A stretch of 64,000 nucleotides of DNA, from assembly GCF_003149515.1 (NCBI RefSeq), contig NZ_CP029145.1:4030001-4094000 (forward strand). Direction: 5' to 3'. Origin of the DNA: Hymenobacter nivis. Lineage in GTDB: Bacteria; Bacteroidota; Bacteroidia; Cytophagales; Hymenobacteraceae. Below the pieces are notes generated by a model. The model worked only from the letters and a program-made list of their open reading frames with translations. It had not been told where the DNA came from and made no database searches. Every line of letters starts with the position of its first letter. Position 1 is the first letter of the stretch. This document shows positions 44,301-50,612 of this stretch, in pieces. Made by a program: the position numbers and the translations under genes.

Positions 44301-44788
44301 TCCAGCTTGTCGCCCACCTTCGCCATGAACGTGTTCTTTACCAAGCTCTGGCGGTTGATAACCTTCTCCGTTAGGGCCTCCGGGTAAGTTACGATGAACA
44401 CGCCCTGCCCCGCCGCCCCGCCGCGCACCGTGTTGAGGCGGTTCAGAGCCTCAGCCCGCATCAGTACGTTGGCGTTCTCGGTTTCGTCGAACTGGTAGGG
44501 CCGCTTGTACGAGCTGGGGAACAGCAGCGCTTCGCTGCCCTCGGGCAGCAAGTGCTGCAAATCGGCCAGGAAATAGGCTGCTTCCTCTTTGTCGTGCAGC
44601 ACAAACACGTGGGCGTGCTGGGGGTTGGCTGCCGCGGCGGCCACTACCGCGTCCTGGCTGCCCACCAGGCCGCGCAGGTGCAGGCGCACGCCGCCAGGGG
44701 CCGGCTTGGCGGCCTCACGTAGGCGGGCCGCTAGGGTCTGGATTTCGGGCGAGAGACGGTAAAGACGCAGAAAATCAACTACTTGCAC
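41375..44788 (-). CDS. mfd: Transcription-repair coupling factor
   Basis: This translocase of about 1137 residues removes stalled RNA polymerase and recruits UvrA. It has a UvrB-like N-terminal part, the RNA-polymerase-interacting CarD/RID domain (LQPGDYVTHQDYGIARFAGL), RecG-type helicase motifs (ICGDVGFGKTEVAIRAAFKA Walker A, LLIIDEEQKFGV Walker B, HNRIKDIEE, VSTSIIESGLDIPNANTIII, HQMRGRVGRS) and a C-terminal TRCF domain. The conserved N-terminus starts at VQVVDFLRLYRLSPE, so the GTG at 44788 is preferred; the frame is open to 44866 but passes through a hairpin. Two small coiled-coil genes follow in the same orientation. Confidence 0.95.
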   Translation of the reverse strand: MQVVDFLRLYRLSPEIQTLAARLREAAKPAPGGVRLHLRGLVGSQDAVVAAAAANPQHAHVFVLHDKEEAAYFLADLQHLLPEGSEALLFPSSYKRPYQFDETENANVLMRAEALNRLNTVRGGAAGQGVFIVTYPEALTEKVINRQSLVKNTFMAKVGDKLDVNFLGELLGEYDFEKADFVYEAGQYAVRGGIVDVFSYANDLPFRLELFGDEIESIRTFNPETQLSVEVRPQVSIIPNVQTKLLQEKREAFFEFLPRTACLWLKDVRQTLDIVTDLFDKAEANFQAMLGEGGGMQIVSKPADLFESGRNVKKLLDEFAVVEFGKRFHFKNADAFQFAAKPQPSFNKEFARMAKSLRENQARDFTTIIAADTVRQADRLRTIFDEIDNNVQFQHLLLALREGYVDEQMGLAVYTDHQLFERYYRAQETKKFSKKKALTLRELKTLQPGDYVTHQDYGIARFAGLTQVDINGQVQEAIRLVYRDDDVLTVSIHALHKIAKYSGAEGTPPTMSKLGSPEWENKKKAVKKKVKDIAADLIRLYAKRKTAPGFAFSADGFMQAELESSFIYEDTPDQAKATEDVKHDMQQPHPMDRLICGDVGFGKTEVAIRAAFKAVADGKQAAVLVPTTILAMQHYKTFRDRLATLPVTVEYVNRFKSTKQIKETLQRVAEGKTDILIGTHRLTNKDIVFKDLGLLIIDEEQKFGVKTKDKLKELKVNVDTLTLSATPIPRTLHFSLMGARDLSVIATPPPNRQPVQTELHVYDEILIRDAVARELKRGGQVFFVHNRIKDIEEVAGTILRLVPDAKITYAHGQMEGDLLEKRMMKFVEGEYDVLVSTSIIESGLDIPNANTIIINRAHLAGLSDLHQMRGRVGRSNRKAYCYLLTPPVAGLPADARKRLSTLEEFSDLGAGFNVAMRDLDIRGAGNLLGGEQSGFINDLGYETYHQILDEAVRELKETEFKDLFMGDSNQRLQAAAGAARNHECSVETDRQVLIPDRYVSNVSERLQLYAKLDRAEKPEALRKLLASMVDRFGPLPAEVEQLADLVRLRWQAGRLGFAKLTLKRDTLKGYLPAGPDHQAYFQGDQFGDILNYVQTHARSASMKERKEQLVITFEEVKSIPQAKKVLAELGSAELVEA

Positions 44789-44819
44789 AAAAGTCGGGGC
44801 TAGGCAGAAACACGTAAAG

Positions 44820-44851
44820 CAGCCCGGCCGGAACGTATTCCGGCCGGGCTG
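44820..44851. other. 14-bp perfect hairpin upstream of mfd
   Basis: CAGCCCGGCCGGAA and TTCCGGCCGGGCTG enclose CGTA. It lies 31 bp before the mfd GTG and about 60 bp before the divergent gene's promoter box. There is no T tract on either strand. It could be an mRNA leader hairpin of mfd or a separator between the two divergent units. Confidence 0.6.
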
Positions 44852-44911
44852 GCTCCTGCAATACACCCGGGGCCCGGTGAAGGTTTCCGGGGCCCCAGTA
44901 GGCGGGCCGCG

Positions 44912-44919
44912 TAGCTTTG
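44912..44919 (+). promoter_or_regulatory. -7 promoter box (TAGCTTTG)
   Basis: TAGCTTTG fits TAnnTTTG and ends 27 bp before the GTG start at 44947, consistent with a short leader and favouring that start over the TTG at 44917, which would overlap the promoter. Confidence 0.55.
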
Positions 44920-44946
44920 CGGTCTTTTATTGCTATTCGGTTTTTA

Positions 44947-45687
44947 GTGCGCGGATCTTCTCACCTGGCCATCGGCCTCATCACGGGCGTGGCCGTTGCG
45001 GGGCTGGCCCCGGGCGTGCCTGCCTCGCTGGCCGGCGTAGCCCTGGCCGGCTTTTCGGCCCTGGCCCCCGACCTCGACCACCCCGAAAGCCGCCTGAGCC
45101 AGCGCCTGGGCTTTGCGCAGCACTACGTGCGCTGGGCCTTCGTGGCGGCGGCGCTGGTCATTGGGGCCTATAGCTACCTGCACCTGCACGTGGGCGGTGG
45201 GCAGCGGCTGTACTACCTCATCGCCCTGGGTTTTGGCCTGCTGGGGGCGGGCTTGCAGGGCGGCTCGGCGCGGCGGCTGGCGCTGCTCTTCACGGGGCTG
45301 GGCACGGGCGTGGCGGGCCTCTACGCCGGGCAGGTGTGGCTGAGCCTGCTGGGCGCCTTCATCGCCCTGGCGCCCTTCACCAGCCACCGCTCCTGGACGC
45401 ATACCGTGTGGGCCACCGCCTTCTGGACCTACGTCGGCTACCTGGCCGAGCACCACTTGGGCTGGCGCGGCGTGGCCCTGTTTGCGGGCGCCGGCTACGC
45501 CTCGCACCTCGTGGCCGATAGCCTCACCAAGGCGGGCGTGCGCTGGCTGTTTCCGCTGCTGGGCTACGCCTTCAAAATCCCGCTCATCCGCACCGGCTCG
45601 CCCTCGGGCAATTTGCTCGAAGTAGGTATTTGCGCCGGCTACGCGCTGCTGGTGCTGGGACTAATAATGGGCAAAATAGGATTTTAG
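44947..45687 (+). CDS. Membrane-bound metal-dependent hydrolase, YdjM/DUF457 family
   Basis: The 246-residue inner-membrane protein has about six hydrophobic segments. Family hallmarks are the N-terminal SSHLAIGLITGVAVA, the acidic APDLDHPESR, the TSHRSWTHTVWA motif with conserved His residues and HLVADSLTKAGVRWLFPL. GTG at 44947 gives the conserved N-terminus directly. Members such as E. coli YdjM are LexA-regulated, though no SOS box is evident here; catalytic function is unproven. It is divergent from mfd. Confidence 0.9.
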   Translation: MRGSSHLAIGLITGVAVAGLAPGVPASLAGVALAGFSALAPDLDHPESRLSQRLGFAQHYVRWAFVAAALVIGAYSYLHLHVGGGQRLYYLIALGFGLLGAGLQGGSARRLALLFTGLGTGVAGLYAGQVWLSLLGAFIALAPFTSHRSWTHTVWATAFWTYVGYLAEHHLGWRGVALFAGAGYASHLVADSLTKAGVRWLFPLLGYAFKIPLIRTGSPSGNLLEVGICAGYALLVLGLIMGKIGF

Positions 45688-46046
45688 GTATTATTTTCTG
45701 TGCTTCGGATGTAAAAGAAACGGGCAATCGGTTGCATTAGTCGGCACGAGCTATTAGCTTCGCAGCGGATATGTGCGGAGAGGGCGGGATTAGGTGCCGA
45801 TTTATACGTTATTTCTTCGTTATTAATTGGTTCTGCCAGCCGGGATTACGCTTAATTAGTCACTATAATTATTGATTAACGGCCCGCTGGGGCCCCCAGC
45901 CGGCCCGGTTCTTGGCCGCCGTCTCCCCCCCACTCACTTCTGAACTGCTCCATCCCGCGTTGCCGCTTTGGCGCGCGGTGGGGCCCTGTCCGCACGTCTC
46001 ACATTAAAACATTTCTCATTTACTACTATTTTACCCAACCATCCGC
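45688..46046. other. Intergenic region without a supported gene
   Basis: About 360 bp. The middle (45820-45880) is AT-rich, while 45885-45985 is GC-rich with GGGGCCCCC runs. I find no tRNA, strong hairpin or TAnnTTTG box. It presumably carries the promoter of the NYN-domain gene. Confidence 0.6.
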
Positions 46047-47066
46047 ATGAACCAGATGAATAGCCCCCTGATTCGCGTCGGCGTGTTTTACGACGGCAAT
46101 TATTTCCTAAAAATCAGCGACTATTACTATTTCCAGCACGAGCGAAAGGCGCGGATCAGCCTCGAAGGCCTGCACGAGTTTATCCGCCACCAGGTGGCCG
46201 AGGAAGAGGATGTGGACGTACGCCTGGCGCAAATCACCGACGCCCACTTCTTCCGGGGGCGCCTCTCGGCCACCGAGGCCCGCGACAAAGACCGCCTGTT
46301 TCACGACCGCCTGCTCGACGATATTCTGATGAACTTGGGCGTGAGCACCCACTACATGCCCCTGAAAACCCGCGACGGCCGCTTGCAGGAAAAAGGCATC
46401 GACGTGTGGCTCTCGCTGGAGGCCCTGGAGCTGGCCCTGCACAAAACCCTCGACGTGGTGGTGCTCATCGCTGGCGACTCGGACTACGTGCCCCTCATCC
46501 GCAAGCTTAACACCGTGGGTACCCGCGTAATGCTGCTGAACTGGGACTTCAAGTACGAAGACTTCAAAGGCGAAACCCGCGTGACGCGCGCCTCGCAGCA
46601 GCTGCTGGAGCAGGTGACCTACCCCGTGGCCATGCACACCGTGATTGACCGCGGCCTGACCGCCCAGGACGAAGTGGTGGAGGCCCTGTTCGTAAGCCAG
46701 TCGGAGCCAGCCGCGTTTGCGCCCAGCACCATGGCCGCCGCCGCTGCGCCCAAGCCCATCCGCCCCAACGGCCCCACCGCCGCGGGCCCCGTGGGCACCA
46801 CCGGCATGAGCACCATCAAAAACCTGAAAAACGGCTTCGGCTTCGTGGTGATGCCGCCCAACAACCTGTTCTTCAGCTACGCCGACCTCACCGAAGGCGA
46901 CTTCAACGACCTGCGCGAGGGCGACTGGGTGGAGTTCACGGTGGGCCGCAACCACCGCGACGAGGACTGCGCCCGCAACGTGCGCAAAGTGGCCGCCCCC
47001 CAGCTGTCCGAAACCGACGACTATGAGCCCGAGCCGGACCTGCAAACGGTGCCCGTCGAGCTGTAA
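46047..47066 (+). CDS. NYN-domain nuclease fused to a cold-shock-like domain
   Basis: The 339-residue product has an N-terminal NYN/LabA (DUF88) domain, residues about 8-180. Its acidic PIN-like site is visible: VGVFYDGNYFLKISD, KGIDVWLSLEALELA, VVLIAGDSDYVPLIRKL. After a 60-residue Ala/Pro linker comes an OB-fold segment (about 252-315: GMSTIKNLKNGFGFVVMPPN, FFSYADLTEGDF, GDWVEFTVG) resembling a cold-shock RNA-binding domain, followed by an acidic tail. This suggests an RNA-targeting endoribonuclease. A second ATG four codons in is an alternative start. It is a single gene with its own terminator. Confidence 0.88.
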   Translation: MNQMNSPLIRVGVFYDGNYFLKISDYYYFQHERKARISLEGLHEFIRHQVAEEEDVDVRLAQITDAHFFRGRLSATEARDKDRLFHDRLLDDILMNLGVSTHYMPLKTRDGRLQEKGIDVWLSLEALELALHKTLDVVVLIAGDSDYVPLIRKLNTVGTRVMLLNWDFKYEDFKGETRVTRASQQLLEQVTYPVAMHTVIDRGLTAQDEVVEALFVSQSEPAAFAPSTMAAAAAPKPIRPNGPTAAGPVGTTGMSTIKNLKNGFGFVVMPPNNLFFSYADLTEGDFNDLREGDWVEFTVGRNHRDEDCARNVRKVAAPQLSETDDYEPEPDLQTVPVEL

Positions 47067-47160
47067 ATTTTGAGCTGTTAGCTACTGGCTGTTAGCCGTT
47101 AGCTCTTTCATGGGAACTACTAATTTTAGTAAAAGCAGCCCAGTAGCCAAATCTGGTTAG

Positions 47161-47193
47161 AAAAGCGCCACGGGTCCCCGCGGCGCTTTTTTT
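47161..47193 (+). terminator. Terminator of the NYN gene
   Basis: AAGCGCC-CGGG and CCG-GGCGCTT form a bulged stem followed by seven T, about 100 bp past the stop. Confidence 0.8.
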
Positions 47194-47214
47194 GGGCCCC
47201 GGCGCGGGCGCGGG

Positions 47215-47703
47215 CTAGCGAATTTGGTCGGACTGGGGGCCCCGCAGCAGGTGCGCAAAGTCGCGCTTGTCGGCCGGGTAGCGGTTGAAGGTGCCCAGGC
47301 CGCGGGCCACGGCCACGTCGGGGCCCCCAGCCACCACCCGGTACACTACGCAGCTGCTCACCAGCAGGCGCTGGCCGGTGTGCTCCACGCGGCCCTCGGC
47401 GCGCAGCTCGTCGTGCAAGTGTACGGCGTGCAGGTAATTCATTTTGAACTCGACGGTGGACACCAGCTCCTGGGTGGTGAAGGCCAGCGTGAGGGCCGCC
47501 GCCCCGAGGGCCGCGTCCATGAGGCCGGCCAGCACGCCACCGTGGCAGGTGTTGGGCGACGATAAATGCTCGGGGCGCACGTGCATCCGGTAGTCGGCCT
47601 GGCCGGGGCCCGGCACGTCCAGTGCCATGCCGTTGGCGTGGCCGTAGCGGTTGATTTGGTTGTACACGGCCACCATGGCGGCGAGGTCGGGGAGGGGGGA
47701 CAT
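47215..47703 (-). CDS. PaaI/YiiD-type hotdog thioesterase
   Basis: The 162-residue product has a hotdog fold. The active-site helix is NTCHGGVLAGLMDAALGAAA, with the Asp/Glu position in MDAALG, followed by strands VSTVEFKMNYLHAV and LLVSSCVVYRVV. It probably hydrolyses acyl- or aryl-CoA thioesters in the cytoplasm. The ATG at 47703 (MSPLPDLAAMVAVYNQINRY) is the natural start. The substrate is not indicated by the neighbours. Confidence 0.85.
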   Translation of the reverse strand: MSPLPDLAAMVAVYNQINRYGHANGMALDVPGPGQADYRMHVRPEHLSSPNTCHGGVLAGLMDAALGAAALTLAFTTQELVSTVEFKMNYLHAVHLHDELRAEGRVEHTGQRLLVSSCVVYRVVAGGPDVAVARGLGTFNRYPADKRDFAHLLRGPQSDQIR

Positions 47704-47891
47704 GGCAGGACTGTGAAAAAACAAACGCCTGGCCCCCGGCGGCCCGGGCAACGCCCGGCCGCCCGGCGCGTACTACAAGGCCGTTTTGGCCGGCCGGGGC
47801 CCCGGGGCGGAGCGCAAAGATGCACCCGGGCCCCAGCTATCTTCGTGCTGGGCAGCGGCGATTTCCTTTGTACTTCAACCAACCTTCCGAC

Positions 47892-48383
47892 ATGGCCTCC
47901 TTCGATATTGTGAGCAAAGTGGACCCGCAAACCCTCGAAAACGCGGTGAACACGGCCCAAAAAGAACTCCTGACCCGCTACGACCTCCGCGACACCAAGG
48001 GCGGCATCGAGCTCAACAAAAAAGAAAACACCATCCTACTTTCCTCGGAAAACTCGATGCGCGTGAAGGCCCTCGAAGATATTTTGCTGGGCCGCGTGGT
48101 GAAGCAGGGCATCGACGGCACCAGCCTCGACTTTTCGGCCGACGAGCAGCCCAGCGGCCAGCTCATCAAGAAAACCATCAAGGTGCGCGCCGGCGTGGAC
48201 AAAGAATTCGGCCGTAAAATCATCAAGGCCATCAAAGATGCCAAGGTGAAGGTGGAGGCCCAGATGCAGGACGACCAGGTGCGCGTGACGGCCAAAAAGA
48301 TTGACGATTTGCAGGCCGCCATCGCCGTGCTGCGCCGCGCCGATATTGGCCTGCCGCTGCAATTCGTGAATATGAAAAGCTGA
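47892..48383 (+). CDS. YajQ-family nucleotide-binding protein
   Basis: The 163-residue product has two ferredoxin-like RNP repeats. It starts MASFDIVSKVDPQTLENAVN, contains the ENTILLSSENSMRVKALED strand-helix block and ends IGLPLQFVNMKS, all typical of YajQ (DUF520). Family members bind nucleic acids or cyclic di-GMP; in Xanthomonas a YajQ protein is a c-di-GMP effector. Which applies here is unknown. Length is exactly that of the family. The single gene is followed by terC after 101 bp. Confidence 0.95.
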   Translation: MASFDIVSKVDPQTLENAVNTAQKELLTRYDLRDTKGGIELNKKENTILLSSENSMRVKALEDILLGRVVKQGIDGTSLDFSADEQPSGQLIKKTIKVRAGVDKEFGRKIIKAIKDAKVKVEAQMQDDQVRVTAKKIDDLQAAIAVLRRADIGLPLQFVNMKS

Positions 48384-48387
48384 AAAA

Positions 48388-48478
48388 TGTGAAAATGAGG
48401 TGATGTGGAAAGGTGAAAAATAGCCAAGCTGCTTAACTCTCTAATTTCCCACATTTCACGTTCTTACATCTTCACATT
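48388..48478 (+). repeat. Imperfect inverted repeat between yajQ and terC genes
   Basis: AATGTGAAAATGAGGTGATG on the left resembles the complement of the right side (AAATGTGAAGATGTAAGAAC). The two arms are AT-rich and imperfect and fill nearly the whole 101-bp gap. It may be another of the small repeat families. Confidence 0.45.
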
Positions 48479-48484
48479 TAATCT

Positions 48485-49255
48485 ATGTACGATTTCTCGG
48501 CCTTTGGGCAACTGCAAACCTGGATTAGCCTGCTGACCCTCACGTTCATGGAAATCGTGCTGGGCATCGACAACATCATCTTCATTTCCATCGTCGTGAA
48601 CCTGCTGCCCCGCGAGCAGCAGCCACGCGGGCGCACCATCGGCTTGCTGCTGGCCCTGGTGTTCCGCGTTGCCCTGCTTACCAGCATCTCGTGGCTTGTG
48701 AGCCTGCGGGCTCCGCTCTTCACGCTGCCCATCCCGACGGCGGAGGGCCCCTTCGGCGTCACGGGCCGCGACCTGATTTTGATGACCGGGGGGGTGTTTC
48801 TGCTCTACAAAAGCATCGTCGAGATTTACGAAAAGCTACAAGGCCACGACGACGACGGTGCCGGTATGGGCAAGGCCGGCACTACCATGGCGGGCGTAAT
48901 CGTGCAAATCGTCATCATCGACATCGTATTCAGCTTCGACTCTATCCTCACGGCTGTGGGCCTGGTAAGCAACGTACTGGTGATGATTGCGGCCGTGATT
49001 ATCGCCATGGGTATCATGCTGGCCTTCTCGGGCGTGGTAGCCGATTTTGTAAACCGCAACCCCAGCATCAAGGTGCTGGCGCTGTCATTTCTCATCATGA
49101 TCGGGGCCATGCTGGTGCTCGAGGCCGCCCACCAAGAAATTCCCAAGAGCTACGTGTATTTTGCCATGTTCTTCTCGCTGGTAGTGGAGCTGCTGAACAT
49201 GCGCATGCGCAAAAACATGGACGCTGTGCAGCTGCGCAACTCAGAGTGCGAGTAG
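48485..49255 (+). CDS. TerC-family integral membrane protein
   Basis: The 256-residue product has seven hydrophobic helices. The TerC signatures are visible: TLTFMEIVLGIDNIIFISIV (first metal-site-like helix with Glu/Asp) and VIIDIVFSFDSILTAVGLVS (second, with paired Asp). The family (TerC/Alx/YkoY) exports manganese or supports metalation of secreted enzymes. No manganese riboswitch can fit or is seen in the 101-bp upstream gap. The single gene ends with a short polar tail. Confidence 0.93.
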   Translation: MYDFSAFGQLQTWISLLTLTFMEIVLGIDNIIFISIVVNLLPREQQPRGRTIGLLLALVFRVALLTSISWLVSLRAPLFTLPIPTAEGPFGVTGRDLILMTGGVFLLYKSIVEIYEKLQGHDDDGAGMGKAGTTMAGVIVQIVIIDIVFSFDSILTAVGLVSNVLVMIAAVIIAMGIMLAFSGVVADFVNRNPSIKVLALSFLIMIGAMLVLEAAHQEIPKSYVYFAMFFSLVVELLNMRMRKNMDAVQLRNSECE

Positions 49256-49315
49256 CGCAGCTGCTTACAAAATCAACAGAAAGTGGTGGGCCCCAGGCGG
49301 GCGCCAGCGCTTTTT

Positions 49316-49735
49316 TTAGGCAGCCACTAGGGCCCCCACAGTGGCCGCCTGGCCCAGCACGCGCTGCTGGGCCAGCGCCAGCAGGCGGCGGTTCAGCTCG
49401 GGCCGTTGGGTGCGGTAGTAGGTGTACTCGGCGGCCGTGAACAGGGCCGTGACGAGGCCGATAATGGTGTAGCGCAGCTTGGTGTTGCGGCCCAGTAGTT
49501 CGGTGAGCAGGCGCTGCTGGATGGTGGCATCGGCCGCGGCTAGGGCAATGTGGTGGTCGCGCACGAAGTCGGCCACCGCGGCCAGCAGCAGCGCGTTTTG
49601 CAGCTTCAGTACGGGGCGCAGCGTGGCGTGGAGGAAGTCGCCCACGGTATCGGTAGCCGCATCGGCGGGCGTTTCGGTGGGCACCAGGGGGCGCAGGGCG
49701 CGGAGCTGGTCGTCGGGGCGGAGGAAATCGGGCAT
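49316..49735 (-). CDS. Hypothetical protein, 139 residues
   Basis: The product is mostly helical, with LRPVLKLQNALLLAAVADFV and LRYTIIGLVTALFTAAEYTY as hydrophobic stretches, the second possibly membrane-interacting. It starts MPDFLRPDDQLRALRPL and has no signal peptide. No family was recognised. It is convergent with terC and lies between it and a GTCATGC repeat. Codon use fits the genome, so it is probably real. Confidence 0.65.
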   Translation of the reverse strand: MPDFLRPDDQLRALRPLVPTETPADAATDTVGDFLHATLRPVLKLQNALLLAAVADFVRDHHIALAAADATIQQRLLTELLGRNTKLRYTIIGLVTALFTAAEYTYYRTQRPELNRRLLALAQQRVLGQAATVGALVAA

Positions 49736-49803
49736 GGGGTTAGTTGCTTGTTATCCGTTATCAGGCTGGTGCTATTTGGAAGCTGTTCGAGTTAGGTAAA
49801 ACG

Positions 49804-49891
49804 GTCATGCTGAGCTTGCCGAAGCATCTCTGCCGCGGTAGTAATCTTAATTAGTTGCGCGGGAGAGGTGCTTCGGCAAGCTCAGCATGAC
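49804..49891 (+). repeat. GTCATGC palindromic element, copy 4
   Basis: The ends are GTCATGCTGAGCTTGCCGAA and CAAGCTCAGCATGAC, with inner arms GAAGCATCTCT and GGAGAGGTGCTTC and the centre GCGGTAGTAATCTTAATTAG. It lies in the gap between a hypothetical gene and the TrmH-family gene. Confidence 0.88.
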
Positions 49892-49931
49892 ATTCAAATT
49901 TTAATTTTCAGACACTTCAAACAACGAACAA

Positions 49932-50465
49932 CTAGACTACGCCCAGCTTTACCAGCACGTCCCAGAGAACCACGCCGGCCGCCACGCCCACGTTCAGCGA
50001 GTGCTTGGTGCCAAACTGCGGGATTTCCACGGCCACGTCGCACAGGGCCAGCACCGCGTCGTCCACACCGAACACCTCATTGCCCAGCACCAGCGCCAGC
50101 GGCCGGCCCGGCGCGGGCCGGAACTGCGGCAGTGGCACGCTGCCCGTGGTTTGCTCCACGGCCACTACCTGGTAGCCGGCCGCTTTTAGGGCCCCCACGG
50201 CGTCGGTCGTTTCGGCGGCGTATTCCCAGGCCACGGCGGTCTCGCTGCCCAGGGCCGTTTTGGTGATTTCGCGGTGCGGCGGCCGCCCGGTGATGCCGCA
50301 GAGCCAGATTTTTTCGAGCGCAAACGCATCGGCGGTGCGGAATACAGCGCCCACGTTGTGCAGGCTGCGCACGTTGTCCATCACCAAAACCACGGGGCTT
50401 TTGGGCGTACTTTTGAAGTCGGCCACCGCCACGCGGTTCAGCTCGGCCATGGTAAGTTTTCGCAT
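49932..50465 (-). CDS. TrmH-family (SpoU) RNA methyltransferase
   Basis: This 177-residue SPOUT enzyme is predicted to 2'-O-methylate tRNA or rRNA. The three family motifs are in order: DNVRSLHNVGAVFRTADAF (motif 1), LALVLGNEVFGVDD (motif 2) and IPQFGTKHSLNVGVAAGVV (motif 3), the last two forming the SAM-binding trefoil knot. The start at 50465 gives MRKLTMAELNR. It is divergent from mutS with a 147-bp gap. It is the compact form without an N-terminal substrate-binding domain, so the RNA target cannot be named. Confidence 0.92.
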   Translation of the reverse strand: MRKLTMAELNRVAVADFKSTPKSPVVLVMDNVRSLHNVGAVFRTADAFALEKIWLCGITGRPPHREITKTALGSETAVAWEYAAETTDAVGALKAAGYQVVAVEQTTGSVPLPQFRPAPGRPLALVLGNEVFGVDDAVLALCDVAVEIPQFGTKHSLNVGVAAGVVLWDVLVKLGVV

Positions 50466-50612
50466 GGCCAAAGGTAGGAACGTGCCGCGGCGCGTTCTGC
50501 GTTGGGGCCCTGGCGCCCCGTGCCGCTGGGTCCCCCGCGGCCCGTGCTGCGCTAGTAATTGCCGTTTCCTCACCGCCCGAAGCCCTGGCTTCGCGCCCCA
50601 GGTTTTTTCGCT

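Noticed and set aside
48384..48484. A manganese riboswitch (yybP-ykoY) upstream of the TerC gene.
   Set aside because: The gap is 101 bp, AT-rich and occupied by an inverted repeat; the conserved riboswitch core is not visible.
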